NCBI GenBank assembly: GCA_020051695.1 | Contig: JAGVQM010000016.1 | Span: 51,411-115,410 of the forward strand | Length of the DNA stretch: 64,000 bases | Source: Candidatus Zixiibacteriota bacterium | GTDB taxonomy: Bacteria > Zixibacteria > MSB-5A5 > WJJR01 > JAJRUJ01 | Reading direction: 5' to 3' | Shown here: positions 31,901-40,784 of the stretch, one piece after another | Layout: the number at the start of each line of letters is the position of its first letter | Position numbering within the stretch: the stretch's first letter is position 1 | Notes under the pieces: model-generated | What the model saw: only the letters and a program-made list of their open reading frames with translations | The model's database searches: none | What the model was told of the DNA's origin: nothing | Position numbers and translations under genes: made by a program

Positions 31901-33433
31901 TCAGATGATCGTTCGTTCCAGTGCGTCAATTGATTCGGCAATGGCCCGGCCGTCCTGCTCACGTCCGGGTTTCCCCGCGAGCGCAAACATGGCCTTCTTA
32001 TACGCCTCGACACCCGGCTGGATAAACGGGTTGTGGCCGGCCAGATACCCGGAAAGCGCCACCGAGCGTTCCATCAGATAATACAACTGTCCGACGGCAA
32101 AGGCGTTGCGACGGGGGAGGTTGATCGTCATGTTCGGTGTGCCGCCGTTGAAGTGCGCGTACGCCGGGCCGTCGATCACCAGCCGGTTGACAAAATTCAT
32201 GTCTCGTCCGGCATCGGTGAGATAATTCAAACCGTCCAGGTCGTCCGGGTCGCCGGGGATGGCGACGGTGTTGTCGCTTTCGACCAGCCGCAAAAATGTT
32301 TCGAGGATGTTGCGCTCTCCGTCCTGCACCATCTGGCCGTTGGCATGCAGTTTCTCCGAGTACATCGACGGTGAGACCCACATGCCATAGCCGTGATGTC
32401 CCTCGCTTTCGGGGAATAATTGTTCCATCCAGCGCGTAATTTCGTATACCGCCAGCGAATTGGTGGCGACTACTTCGACTTTTTTCCCCTTCTGGTGCGC
32501 CAGATAGCGGACCGCGGCATGGACCATCGCGGGATTGGACCAGAACGTATCGCCGTCCGTACGCTGTTTCATCTGCCGAAATCCGGCGACAAATTCATGG
32601 ATATTGATCCCGGCCATGGCCAGACCAAATAAACCGACATCGGTGAGCACCGAAAACCGGCCGCCGATATCGTCCGGCACAACAAATGAACGATATCCTT
32701 TCTGGCCGGCCAGTGTCCGCAGTGCGCCGCGGGCTTTATCGGTGGTGGCCACGATGAATTCGCCGGCCCGTTCGCCTTCATATTCCTCGAGCAGGCGGCG
32801 CAGGATCCGGAAGGCAATGGCGGTTTCGGTGGTCGTCCCCGATTTAGAGATCACGTTGATTCCGATCCGCTTGCCCTGCAACATGTCGAGCGTATCGCGG
32901 AAATAATCCGGGTCGGTATTCTGGCCCAGGAAATAGATCTCCGGCCGGTCACCGCGCTGCGTGCGGGAAAGCTGGTTATAATAGGTGTGGGTCAGCGCTT
33001 TGACTGTGGCCGCCAGGCCAAGGTATGATCCGCCGATCCCGAGGGAAACGAAAGCATCGATCTTATCGGCCAGCCGGTCGGCGGCGGCCCGGACATCGTC
33101 GAGGTGCTCCGGCGTAATCTCATCGGGCAGACTCTGCCAGCCCAGCATGGGAACCTTGCCGTCCCGGCAATCACCCTCTCCCCGCTTCAATTGCCGGTGG
33201 TGTTCGATTACCTGAGGCGCCAGAGCCTCGAGTTCAGCGCGGGAAATGAACACGCCGTGGCCGGATTCATTCACGATATAGGTCAGGTCCAACTCGAGAC
33301 GGTTGTCCCGGACAAACGATTCGTCCGGCTCCCACCGGCCGGGATGCTGTCCGGCGGATTGTTGCCGGAGGATCGTGTTGTTTGGCGCCGAAATTTCCAG
33401 CATCTGCTGCTCCTCCGCACGGGTGTTATTCAT
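31901..33433 (-). CDS. pgi: Glucose-6-phosphate isomerase
   Basis: A 510-residue phosphoglucose isomerase that interconverts glucose 6-phosphate and fructose 6-phosphate. The sugar-phosphate site is in SLGIGGSYLGLAATVKAL (~109-126) and VISKSGTTTETAIAF. The catalytic region includes SEGHHGYGMWVSPSMYSEKL and the C-terminal GVEAYKKAMFALAGK helix with the essential lysine. The ATG at 33433 overlaps the fba stop (TGATG), so aldolase and isomerase are translationally coupled, consistent with joint use in glycolysis or gluconeogenesis. Confidence 0.94.
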   Translation of the reverse strand: MNNTRAEEQQMLEISAPNNTILRQQSAGQHPGRWEPDESFVRDNRLELDLTYIVNESGHGVFISRAELEALAPQVIEHHRQLKRGEGDCRDGKVPMLGWQSLPDEITPEHLDDVRAAADRLADKIDAFVSLGIGGSYLGLAATVKALTHTYYNQLSRTQRGDRPEIYFLGQNTDPDYFRDTLDMLQGKRIGINVISKSGTTTETAIAFRILRRLLEEYEGERAGEFIVATTDKARGALRTLAGQKGYRSFVVPDDIGGRFSVLTDVGLFGLAMAGINIHEFVAGFRQMKQRTDGDTFWSNPAMVHAAVRYLAHQKGKKVEVVATNSLAVYEITRWMEQLFPESEGHHGYGMWVSPSMYSEKLHANGQMVQDGERNILETFLRLVESDNTVAIPGDPDDLDGLNYLTDAGRDMNFVNRLVIDGPAYAHFNGGTPNMTINLPRRNAFAVGQLYYLMERSVALSGYLAGHNPFIQPGVEAYKKAMFALAGKPGREQDGRAIAESIDALERTII

Positions 33434-34356
33434 CACGCTCTCCCGGCGCTGCCGAACAACTCAATTTTCTGCCGGACAATATTTTTGACCGCCTCGCGTC
33501 CGGGACCCAGTATCTTGCGCGGATCGAAGACTTTGGGTTGTTCGACCAGGACTTGCCGCACCGCGCCGACAAAGGCCATGCGCAGGTCGGTATCGATATT
33601 GATTTTGTTGATCCCGGCGGCGATGGCTTTTTGGTAGGCCTCGTCCGGCACACCCTTGGCGCCCGGCATTTCGCCGCCAAATTTCACCAGTTTATCGAGC
33701 AGCTCTTTGGGTACGCCGCTGGCGCCGTGCAGGACCAGGGGGATCCCCAGCCGCCTTTTGATGACCGCAATGCGCTCGATATCGAGCTTGGCTTCAGATT
33801 TGAACTTGTACGCGCCGTGGCTGGTGCCCACCGCCACCGCCAGGGCATCGCAGCGGCTTTTCTTGACAAACCGTTCGGCTTCATCGGGATCGGTAAGAAA
33901 GGCCTCGCGCTCATCGACATTGACATCGTCTTCGATCCCCCCCAGCCGGCCCAGCTCGGCTTCGACAGTGACCCCGCGCTTGTGCGCATACTCCACTGCT
34001 GCGCGGGTAACGGCGATATTTTCCTCGAGCGTGCCGTGCGAACCATCAATCATCACCGAGGTGAATCCGGCATCGACACACATCACCACTTCTTCCTGGT
34101 TAGCGCCGTGGTCCAGGTGCAGCGCCACGGGGGCCGAGATTTTTTCAGCGCCGGTTTTGACCATCGCCACCAGATAGTCGATCCCGGCATATTTAATCGC
34201 CGAACTGGAAGCGGCGACGATAACGGGGGATTTTTTTTCCTCGGCTATTTCGAGGACGGCTTGCAGGAATTCGAGATTGTTGACATTGAACTGCCCGATA
34301 GCGTAGCGTTTCTTATTGGCATCCGCATAGACGTCTTTTAAGGGTACGAGAGGCAT
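33433..34356 (-). CDS. fba: Fructose-bisphosphate aldolase, class II
   Basis: A 307-residue zinc-dependent aldolase. YAIGQFNVNNLEFLQAVLEIA is at the start. PVALHLDHGANQEEV contains a zinc-binding His. SVMIDGSHGTLEENI and TVEAELGRLGGIEDD carry further ligands, followed by AVAVGTSHGAYKF, LVLHGASGVP and NKINIDTDLRMAF in the expected order. It cleaves fructose 1,6-bisphosphate to the triose phosphates. AGGAAGG precedes the ATG; pgi follows with a one-base overlap. Confidence 0.95.
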   Translation of the reverse strand: MPLVPLKDVYADANKKRYAIGQFNVNNLEFLQAVLEIAEEKKSPVIVAASSSAIKYAGIDYLVAMVKTGAEKISAPVALHLDHGANQEEVVMCVDAGFTSVMIDGSHGTLEENIAVTRAAVEYAHKRGVTVEAELGRLGGIEDDVNVDEREAFLTDPDEAERFVKKSRCDALAVAVGTSHGAYKFKSEAKLDIERIAVIKRRLGIPLVLHGASGVPKELLDKLVKFGGEMPGAKGVPDEAYQKAIAAGINKINIDTDLRMAFVGAVRQVLVEQPKVFDPRKILGPGREAVKNIVRQKIELFGSAGRA

Positions 34357-34630
34357 TCTAACCTTCCTGGATATGCTGGCTCCGGTTCATTGACGGCCAC
34401 CCTTGCCGCAGGGGCCGCGTCCGTATCTACCGGTAGTATCGGCATCCGGCAAATATCATGCAACAGAAAGCTTTGGGCGCCCCGCGCGATTGCCGGGTCC
34501 GGCACGGCCAAAACCCCGGCGGGCAGGCAGGCATTGTCAATTTATCTGTTGGGCCATAGACTCTTACCACAGGAGTGCGTATGTTTGGCGGAGTGGAACC
34601 CGGTAAGCTGAGGGTTGGAGACCTGGATCA

Positions 34631-36565
34631 ATGAAGACCGTTCAACCGCTGGTTTTATTTGAGGATGCCACGCCGGAAACCTATGCCGAGTGGGGCATGA
34701 AATCCGGCTTGGAGATCCATCAACAATTAAAAACGACGAAAAAATTATTCTGCCGCTGTCCGGTCCTGCCCTATTCCGATCATGTCGATGCCGACATCCT
34801 GCGGCATATGCGGCCCACGCTTTCGGAGCTGGGGGAATATGACGGCACGGCGTTGATGGAATTCAAGACCCGGAAAAATATTATTTACCAACTGGACAAC
34901 CGGTCGGTGTGCACCTATGAAATGGACGACACGCCGCCGTTCGAGCTTAACCCCGAGGCACTGGACATTGCCCTGGAGATTGCCTTACTGCTGGATTGCA
35001 ATATTGTCTCGGAGTTACACATTGCCCGCAAGCAGTATCTGGACGGCAGCATCCCCACGGGATTTCAGCGCACGACAATCGTCGGCATCGAAGGCAAAAT
35101 CCTGGTCAACGGCCGGGACATCCATATCATTCAACTGGGGCTGGAAGAGGACGCCTGCCGCGAAATCGACGACACCGGCCACCAGCGCATTTATCGGACC
35201 GACCGGCTGGGTATCCCCCTGGTCGAAACAGTGACCTATCCCGAACTGCGCACACCACAGGAGGTCGCCGCCGCCGCGCAGGTGATCCGCTATCTGACCC
35301 GGGCCACCGGCCGGGTGCGCACCGGCATCGGGGCCGCGCGCCAGGATGTCAACGTCTCGGTGACCGGCGGGCGCCGCGTGGAAATCAAGGGTGTCCCGAA
35401 AATCCGCATGATCCCCCGGCTGGTACACAACGAAGCGCTGCGGCAGTGGTCGCTGCTGGGGATCAAACAAGAATTGAAAGAACGGGGAATTACCGAGGAA
35501 ACCTTTGCCTCCGTTTCCCGCGAGGTGACCGACCAGCTGCGATCCACTTTGTTTGGCCCGCTGCGGCAGGCGCTGGAGGAAGGGCTGCGGGTCAAGGCCG
35601 TGGTCCTGCGCGGCTTTGCCGGAATTTTGAATGTTCCCACCCAGCCGGAGACGGTGTTCAGCAAGGAAATCGTCGATCGCGTCCGGGTGATCGCCTGTCT
35701 GGACAAGTTCCCCAACCTCATTCACTCCGATGCACCCGGGCACAACCTGTTATCCAGCGAATGGACCAGACTGAAGCGGTCGTTGGATTGTCGCGACAAA
35801 GATACACTCGTAATTACCTGGGGCGCGGAAGCCGACGCGCAGCGTGCAACTGAAGAAATTATCATCCGCGCCCGGGAAGCAACAGTCGGCATCCCTGACG
35901 AGACCCGGCAGGCGCTCTCCGACGGCACCAATGGGTTTGAGCGAATTCTGCCCGGCCCGGACCGCATGTATCCGGACACCGACCTGCCGCCGCAGGCCAT
36001 CACCGAAGAATACATTCAAAAAGTCCGCCTGCGGCTGCCGGAACGGCCCTGGGAAAAGGAACGCCACTATCACGAAATGGGCGTCGATACAGCATCCGCC
36101 GAGCGGCTCTCGCGGTGCACCCTGGGCGGTATCTTTGAACGTATGGTCAATGAAATTGGTGTTGCCCCGGGGGCGGCCACGAAATATTTGACCGTGATCC
36201 TCCCGGCGGTGATGCGGCGCAGAGGCGTACTCGCTGTCCCCGATGCCGGGAAACTGCTTGAGATTATGCACGCGGTTGTGGAGCATAAACTGGATTTTGC
36301 GGCGGCGGAGATTCTCACGGCAGGGATGTTGAGCGGCCGGATCACCGATCCGCACCGGGCCGTAGCCGAACTGCCATTGACGGTCATAAACGATGTTGAA
36401 GCCGGCCGGTTAATCGCCGCGATTATCGCCGAGGCCGACCTCGGGCGCATCCCCCTGGAAAAACGGCACGCGTACGTAATGGGACTGGTGATGGCGAAAC
36501 TGCGCGGGCGGATCGCCGGCCGCCGCTGCGCGGAGATCGCCCGCAGACACCTCGGCCAAGGATAA
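34631..36565 (+). CDS. gatE: Glu-tRNA(Gln) amidotransferase subunit E (archaeal-type)
   Basis: A 644-residue GatE, the kinase/transamidase subunit that converts Glu-tRNA(Gln) to Gln-tRNA(Gln). The core begins GMKSGLEIHQQLKTTKKLFC (~22-41) and contains ELHIARKQYLDGSIPTGFQ and RQDVNVSVTGGRRVEIKGV. An AspRS-like GAD insertion (~300-420, VVLRGFAGILN) is the feature that separates GatE from bacterial GatB. PDTDLPPQAIT and a C-terminal YqeY-like tail (AAIIAEADLGRIPLEKRHAYV) follow. Its length matches archaeal GatE. gatD follows after 30 bases, giving a complete heterodimer. GatDE is normally restricted to archaea; bacteria use GatCAB. Confidence 0.95.
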   Translation: MKTVQPLVLFEDATPETYAEWGMKSGLEIHQQLKTTKKLFCRCPVLPYSDHVDADILRHMRPTLSELGEYDGTALMEFKTRKNIIYQLDNRSVCTYEMDDTPPFELNPEALDIALEIALLLDCNIVSELHIARKQYLDGSIPTGFQRTTIVGIEGKILVNGRDIHIIQLGLEEDACREIDDTGHQRIYRTDRLGIPLVETVTYPELRTPQEVAAAAQVIRYLTRATGRVRTGIGAARQDVNVSVTGGRRVEIKGVPKIRMIPRLVHNEALRQWSLLGIKQELKERGITEETFASVSREVTDQLRSTLFGPLRQALEEGLRVKAVVLRGFAGILNVPTQPETVFSKEIVDRVRVIACLDKFPNLIHSDAPGHNLLSSEWTRLKRSLDCRDKDTLVITWGAEADAQRATEEIIIRAREATVGIPDETRQALSDGTNGFERILPGPDRMYPDTDLPPQAITEEYIQKVRLRLPERPWEKERHYHEMGVDTASAERLSRCTLGGIFERMVNEIGVAPGAATKYLTVILPAVMRRRGVLAVPDAGKLLEIMHAVVEHKLDFAAAEILTAGMLSGRITDPHRAVAELPLTVINDVEAGRLIAAIIAEADLGRIPLEKRHAYVMGLVMAKLRGRIAGRRCAEIARRHLGQG

Positions 36566-36595
36566 CCCGGTGGTTTTTCATTCAGGATAGTTGTT

Positions 36596-37987
36596 ATGAT
36601 GACCGCGTCAGACGAACATAAAGGGTATCGTGGTCCCGGGCTGGCAACATTAAAAAATTATCAGGTCGGGGTGTGGAACGAGGTGGTCATCCAGTCCACC
36701 CGTGGCGAGTTTGCCGGCATTATCCTCCCCCGCGCGGAAACTGCCGACGAACGGCACATCGTGCTCAAACTGCATAACGGGTATAACGTCGGCATCGCCG
36801 TGGAAACGATCACCGGCATGACCGCCCGCGGCCGCCGCCAGGCGCATTATAAAATCCCGGAAAAAGAATTCCCCCACGATCCGCGAAAGCCCAAAGTGAA
36901 ACTGCTGGGGACCGGCGGGACCATCGCCAGCCGCCTGGATTATCGGACCGGAGCGGTGATCCCGGCGTTCTCACCGGGCGAACTGTACGGCTCGGTGCCG
37001 GAACTGGCGGATATCTGCAATTTAGAAACTGAAAAACTGTATGGCGTGTTCTCGGAAAATATGGGTCCTCGCGAATGGATGGGCACCGCCGAAGCCATCG
37101 GGCGGGATATCCGCAACGGCGCGGCCGGCATTGTCATCGGGCACGGGACCGATACGATGCACCATACTACCGCAATATTGTCGTTCATGGTACAAAACTC
37201 TCCCGTGCCGATTGTTGTCGTCGGTTCGCAGCGTTCGTCGGACCGACCGTCATCCGATGCCGCGCTGAATCTGATCCATGCCACGAAAACAGCGGCGGAG
37301 AGCGACATCGCCGAAGTGATGGTCTGTATGTTCGGCCCCACCTCCGACCAATACGGCCTGCTGCACCGCGGAACGCGGGTGCGCAAGATGCATTCATCGT
37401 ATCGCTCAACATTTCGGACAATCGGTGATATCCCCCTGGCCACGGTATCCCGCGACAAAATTCTCCATCTGCGGGAAGACTATCACCGTCGCCGGAACGA
37501 CCGCAACGTGGATATTATCACGACCTTCGAGGAAATGGTTTCGATTGTGTATTATTACCCCAACATGAAACCGGATATCATCGAATCACTGATTGATAAC
37601 GATTATAAAGGCATTATTATCGCCGGCACCGGCTTGGGACATGTCAACAAACCGCTCTACCCCGCACTGAAACGCGCAACCGATAAAGGCATTGCCGTTT
37701 ACATGACCGTCCAGACACTTTGGGGATATGTGCAGATGTACGTTTATGATACCGGACGTGATATCATGAACCTGGGGGTGGTGCCCGCGGCGAACATGCT
37801 GCCGGAAGTGGCCTATGTGAAACTGGGCTGGACCCTGGGCCAAACCACCGATCCCGCGGAAGTCAAAAAGATCATGCTTACCCCCATCGCCGGCGAAATC
37901 ACCGAACGGGAACCGCACAACGGCTATCTGATCTATCAGGGCGGGATCCCGGAAGTCGAAGAATTCATTGCCCGGTATAAAAAATAG
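36596..37987 (+). CDS. gatD: Glu-tRNA(Gln) amidotransferase subunit D (archaeal-type, asparaginase-like)
   Basis: A 463-residue GatD, which releases ammonia for GatE from glutamine or asparagine. The N-terminal ~90 residues form the GatD-specific beta domain (GVWNEVVIQSTRGEFAGIIL; IVLKLHNGYNVGI) not found in L-asparaginases. The asparaginase-like part follows, with nucleophile Thr in KLLGTGGTIASR (~102-113) and the second catalytic set in VIGHGTDTMHHTTAILS and GSQRSSDRPSSDAALNL. The domain order and pairing with gatE make this a tRNA amidotransferase and not a free asparaginase. Confidence 0.95.
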   Translation: MMTASDEHKGYRGPGLATLKNYQVGVWNEVVIQSTRGEFAGIILPRAETADERHIVLKLHNGYNVGIAVETITGMTARGRRQAHYKIPEKEFPHDPRKPKVKLLGTGGTIASRLDYRTGAVIPAFSPGELYGSVPELADICNLETEKLYGVFSENMGPREWMGTAEAIGRDIRNGAAGIVIGHGTDTMHHTTAILSFMVQNSPVPIVVVGSQRSSDRPSSDAALNLIHATKTAAESDIAEVMVCMFGPTSDQYGLLHRGTRVRKMHSSYRSTFRTIGDIPLATVSRDKILHLREDYHRRRNDRNVDIITTFEEMVSIVYYYPNMKPDIIESLIDNDYKGIIIAGTGLGHVNKPLYPALKRATDKGIAVYMTVQTLWGYVQMYVYDTGRDIMNLGVVPAANMLPEVAYVKLGWTLGQTTDPAEVKKIMLTPIAGEITEREPHNGYLIYQGGIPEVEEFIARYKK

Positions 37988-38026
37988 AACACCTGCAGGC
38001 CGGATAAATATCTCCTCCAATAATAA

Positions 38027-38060
38027 AAGACGGGCCGGGAGCAATCTCCCGGCCCGTCTT
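38027..38060 (-). terminator. Intrinsic terminator between convergent gatD and a Cys-rich gene
   Basis: AAGACGGGCCGGGAG and CTCCCGGCCCGTCTT form a perfect 15-bp stem around CAAT. On the minus strand it is followed by TTTTATTATT, so it mainly ends the gene at 38079-38450. There is no T run on the + side, though the stem may also help stop gatD transcripts. Confidence 0.85.
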
Positions 38061-38078
38061 AGTTGATGCCGTCAGCTT

Positions 38079-38450
38079 TTACATGCCTTTGGGTTTTGCA
38101 GGTTCCGCCGATTTGGTTTGAGCGTTGGCGGAAGCGCTGGTCGACTTTGCCGCAGCGCAGCACTTATCGGTGCCCTGCGCGCAACCGGATGCCTTAGTCC
38201 CGGCGCCCTGAGTGCCGGTCTTACAGCAATCGGTCTTATCGCATTTGTCGCACTTGTCACACTTATCGCCCGGCTTGCAGTCCTTGCAACAGTCTTTCTT
38301 GCAATCCTGTGCGCAGTCTTTTTTGCAATCAGCTTTGCCCGTGGATTGCGGACAGCACGATTGGGCCACAGCCGGGATACTGACCGCAAGAAATACAACA
38401 GTCATCATGCCGATAATCACGGCACGCAGGGGAATCATGTATCGATTCAT
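38079..38450 (-). CDS. Secreted Cys/Lys/Asp-repeat protein
   Basis: A 123-residue protein. A signal peptide (IIGMMTVVFLAVSIPAVAQ) is followed by a Cys-dense repeat region of CKKDC, CCKDC and CDKC units (~31-77), including CDKCDKCDKTDCC, with about 18 cysteines, and then an Ala/Ser/Thr/Lys-rich tail with a few more. The alternation of Cys with Lys and Asp is metallothionein-like, but export suggests a periplasmic or surface metal-binding or disulfide-rich role. No family is recognised. Its own terminator lies 19 bases downstream. Confidence 0.75.
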   Translation of the reverse strand: MNRYMIPLRAVIIGMMTVVFLAVSIPAVAQSCCPQSTGKADCKKDCAQDCKKDCCKDCKPGDKCDKCDKCDKTDCCKTGTQGAGTKASGCAQGTDKCCAAAKSTSASANAQTKSAEPAKPKGM

Positions 38451-38529
38451 CTGTCTGCTCCTGATTTGAGGTTATCTGGTTATACCTGCCCGAAGCACCT
38501 GCTCCGGCAGCCGGCCAAAAACCTGCAGA

Positions 38530-39093
38530 TCATAGCAGAAATGAACAGTGTTCGAGGCAAACCTGTTGGCCACACCGCGCCAGTATGGGGAATGGCGGCG
38601 CATGAGTGTGGCATAACGAGCACTCGCGCTGCGTTTCCTCCAGCGCGCGCGTGGCTCCTTCGACAGGGAATATTGTAGAGAAAAGCTCACGGACCTGCAA
38701 GGTGAGCGCGGTACTATCGATTTTGCGGATCGGCAAACAAGTGCGGCACGGGCCGCAGGTACTGCAGTTATGGGTTTCGCCACCGGAGCAATCGGTTTTC
38801 CCCGCGCCGGCACCCGCCCTAGGTTGCTGTTTGATCGGGAATTGCGCCACTGCGGCGTCCGCTTTGCCGCAACAACCACGGACCGGCAACGGCGCCGGCC
38901 GGCGGCATACCTCGAGACCGGGTTCACACGCAGCCGCAAGGTAAATTCTGGCGCTGGTCTGGCCGGCGACCCGGCACGACACAAACGATCCGGCGCCCGC
39001 CCGGCACAATGCCAGCGGACCGGCCGCTATTTGAAACGCCAAAAAGCCCGGCACAACCAGACCCAGCACTATGACCGATGCCGCCCGCCGCAT
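38530..39093 (-). CDS. Predicted exported Cys-rich protein, unassigned
   Basis: About 187 residues if started at the ATG at 39093, which places a signal-like segment (AASVIVLGLVVPGFLAFQIA) at the N-terminus. The mature part has scattered Cys pairs (RGCCGK, NCSTCGPCRTCL, ECSLCH) and ends APPFPILARCGQQVCLEHC. No ribosome site is obvious and the reading frame is open for another 86 codons upstream, so the start is uncertain. The general build resembles small exported Cys-rich proteins of metal-stress loci. It neighbours another Cys-rich exported protein on the same strand. Confidence 0.5.
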   Translation of the reverse strand: MRRAASVIVLGLVVPGFLAFQIAAGPLALCRAGAGSFVSCRVAGQTSARIYLAAACEPGLEVCRRPAPLPVRGCCGKADAAVAQFPIKQQPRAGAGAGKTDCSGGETHNCSTCGPCRTCLPIRKIDSTALTLQVRELFSTIFPVEGATRALEETQRECSLCHTHAPPFPILARCGQQVCLEHCSFLL

Positions 39094-39250
39094 AACACAA
39101 TATACGAAGCAATGCACCAATGGTTCAATGAAATTTGCGGCCGGAGAAATTGACGGGAAATCCCGGCCGGGATGATGATAATGCAAAGAAAAATTGATTT
39201 TTCGCGTTACACCACTATTGTAGCGAAAACCGAATGAGGGGAGAATTGAT

Positions 39251-39856
39251 ATGCTGTTGGAACACCAGGGAAAATGCCCGCAAATCGACAAAGCGGCCAC
39301 GATCGCCCCGACGGCCGTGATCAGCGGCGATGTGATCATTGGGCCGGACACTTACGTGGCTTTCGGCGCGGTACTAACTGCCGAAGGCGGTACGGTAGTT
39401 GTTGGCTCCCATTGCATTATCATGGAAAACGCCGTAATTCGCGGCACGGTGCGGCATCCGGTGCAGATCGGCAATCAAGTCCTGGTCGGGCCCGGTGCCT
39501 ACCTGACCGGCTGCAAGGTCGGTGACGGGTCTTTTCTGGCCACAGGCACGACCATCTTCAACGGCGCACAGATCGGTGCTCGCTCCGAGGTCCGCATCAA
39601 CGGCGTGGTCCACTTGAAAACCGTCCTGCCCCCCGACAGTCTGGTGCCCATCGGCTGGGTCGCCGTCGGTGATCCCGCCGAAATCCTGCCTCCGGGCGAG
39701 CATGAAAAAATCTGGCAGATCCAGAAACCACTGAATTTTCCCAAGGAGATTTTCGGGCTGGAGCGGTGGGAAAGCGGCAAATCAATCATGCCGGAGATTG
39801 CGCATCGGTATACGGCATACCTCAACCGGCACCGGGGGGACACGATATTGGGCTGA
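39251..39856 (+). CDS. Left-handed beta-helix (hexapeptide) protein, gamma-carbonic-anhydrase-like
   Basis: A 201-residue hexapeptide-repeat protein: IDKAATIAPTAVISGDVIIG, TYVAFGAVLTAEGG, IGNQVLVGPGAYLTGCKVG and SFLATGTTIFNGAQIGARS form successive helix turns. The family includes gamma-carbonic anhydrases and acyl/acetyltransferases. A histidine after NGVVHLKT could be one metal ligand, but the full three-His pattern is not clear, so enzymatic activity is uncertain. The C-terminal ~50 residues form a helical tail. GGGGAG precedes the ATG at 39251. Confidence 0.75.
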   Translation: MLLEHQGKCPQIDKAATIAPTAVISGDVIIGPDTYVAFGAVLTAEGGTVVVGSHCIIMENAVIRGTVRHPVQIGNQVLVGPGAYLTGCKVGDGSFLATGTTIFNGAQIGARSEVRINGVVHLKTVLPPDSLVPIGWVAVGDPAEILPPGEHEKIWQIQKPLNFPKEIFGLERWESGKSIMPEIAHRYTAYLNRHRGDTILG

Positions 39857-40014
39857 GGGCGAAACACAATCGACCCGGCCTGTCCGCAACGGCGGACGAA
39901 TGCCGGGGTGACATTATTTGCCACTCTCCGCCCTGTCATTCTCGCCCGCCGCGGCGGGGGAATCCAATTTCAAATCGTCGCACGACCCACCGACTGGACC
40001 CCGGCCTGTGGGCT

Positions 40015-40109
40015 TGTTGAAAAAGCCTACCATGCGACATTTGACGTCATCGCGAGGAGTCCCGCTCAAAAGCACGACTCGCAATGACGATTTTTAGGCT
40101 TTTTCAACA
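40015..40109. mobile_element. MITE/REP-like hairpin element
   Basis: Terminal 15-bp inverted repeats TGTTGAAAAAGCCTA (40015-40029) and TAGGCTTTTTCAACA (40095-40109) enclose a second inverted pair CGTCATCGCGAG (40045-40056) and CTCGCAATGACG (40078-40089) with one mismatch. There is no coding capacity. The rest of the 307-base gap between genes (39857-40163) holds nothing else I can identify. Confidence 0.72.
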
Positions 40110-40163
40110 CTCCGGCAGACCGGAATCCCGTGTCTTACGGATATCACCCGGGACCGGACATCA

Positions 40164-40664
40164 TTAGTATTTCTTATCCGCCCCGTAGAACTCTGCTTCT
40201 TCGTTTTTGACCCAGTCTTCGACTAGGATGCGTTCGATGTTATCCGGGCCGCGCCGGACGTAGACTTCCTTGATGCCGGCATTAATAACCGCGCGTTTGC
40301 AGAGCTTGCAGGGTTCGGTGAATTCAACGTAGTCGCCGGTGGCCGCTTCGAGACCGACCAGGTACATCGTGGCCTCCAGCATCTCGGTGCGGGCGGCGTG
40401 AATGATCGCGTTCATCTCGGCGTGTACCGAGCGGCACAGTTCGTAGCGCTGGCCGGAGGGGATATTCATTTTGTCGCGATAACATTCGCCGACATCGATA
40501 CAGTTGACCGTCCCGCGGGGCGCGCCAGTGTAGCCGGTGCTGATGATTTGATCATGTTGGACAATAATCGCCCCGAAATTGCGCCGCAGGCAGGTGCCCC
40601 GCCGGGCGACTTCCCGCGCAATCCCCAGATAGTATTCAATGCGGTCCGGTCTTTTTCTGTTCAA
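40164..40664 (-). CDS. Deoxycytidylate (dCMP) deaminase family protein
   Basis: About 166 residues. It is a zinc deaminase of the ComEB/dCMP deaminase type that makes dUMP for thymidylate synthesis. The zinc motif is CRSVHAEMNAIIHAA (HAE) with TEPCKLCKRAVINAGI (PCxxC); GTCLRRNFGAIIV and STGYTGAPRGTVNC are family signatures. I prefer the TTG at 40664 because GGAGG lies six bases upstream and the protein then begins NRKRPDRIEYYL like relatives. Longer in-frame ATGs (40736, 40718, 40703) begin next to or inside the upstream terminator region. Confidence 0.85.
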   Translation of the reverse strand: MNRKRPDRIEYYLGIAREVARRGTCLRRNFGAIIVQHDQIISTGYTGAPRGTVNCIDVGECYRDKMNIPSGQRYELCRSVHAEMNAIIHAARTEMLEATMYLVGLEAATGDYVEFTEPCKLCKRAVINAGIKEVYVRRGPDNIERILVEDWVKNEEAEFYGADKKY

Positions 40665-40736
40665 CGCCACCCTCCGCCGGTTTCCAACTCCCCCGGTTGT
40701 CATGGCAATATACGGCATCTCCCTCAGACAGAGCAT

Positions 40737-40763
40737 AAAAAAAGCCCCCGAATCCGGGGGCTT
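40737..40763 (-). terminator. Intrinsic terminator after the PEP-CTERM gene
   Basis: On the minus strand AAGCCCCCG and CGGGGGCTT pair around a four-base loop, then seven T. It lies 22 bases past the stop at 40785. Confidence 0.85.
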
Positions 40764-40784
40764 ATTGTTTGCTGTTTGTCATAG

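Noticed and set aside
36596..37987. Stand-alone L-asparaginase
   Set aside because: The GatD-specific N-terminal beta domain and the adjacent gatE make this a tRNA amidotransferase subunit.
38118..38678. 186-codon + strand frame opposite the Cys-rich gene
   Set aside because: Antisense to the repeat region; its apparent hydrophobic pattern comes from the complementary Cys/Lys/Asp codons.
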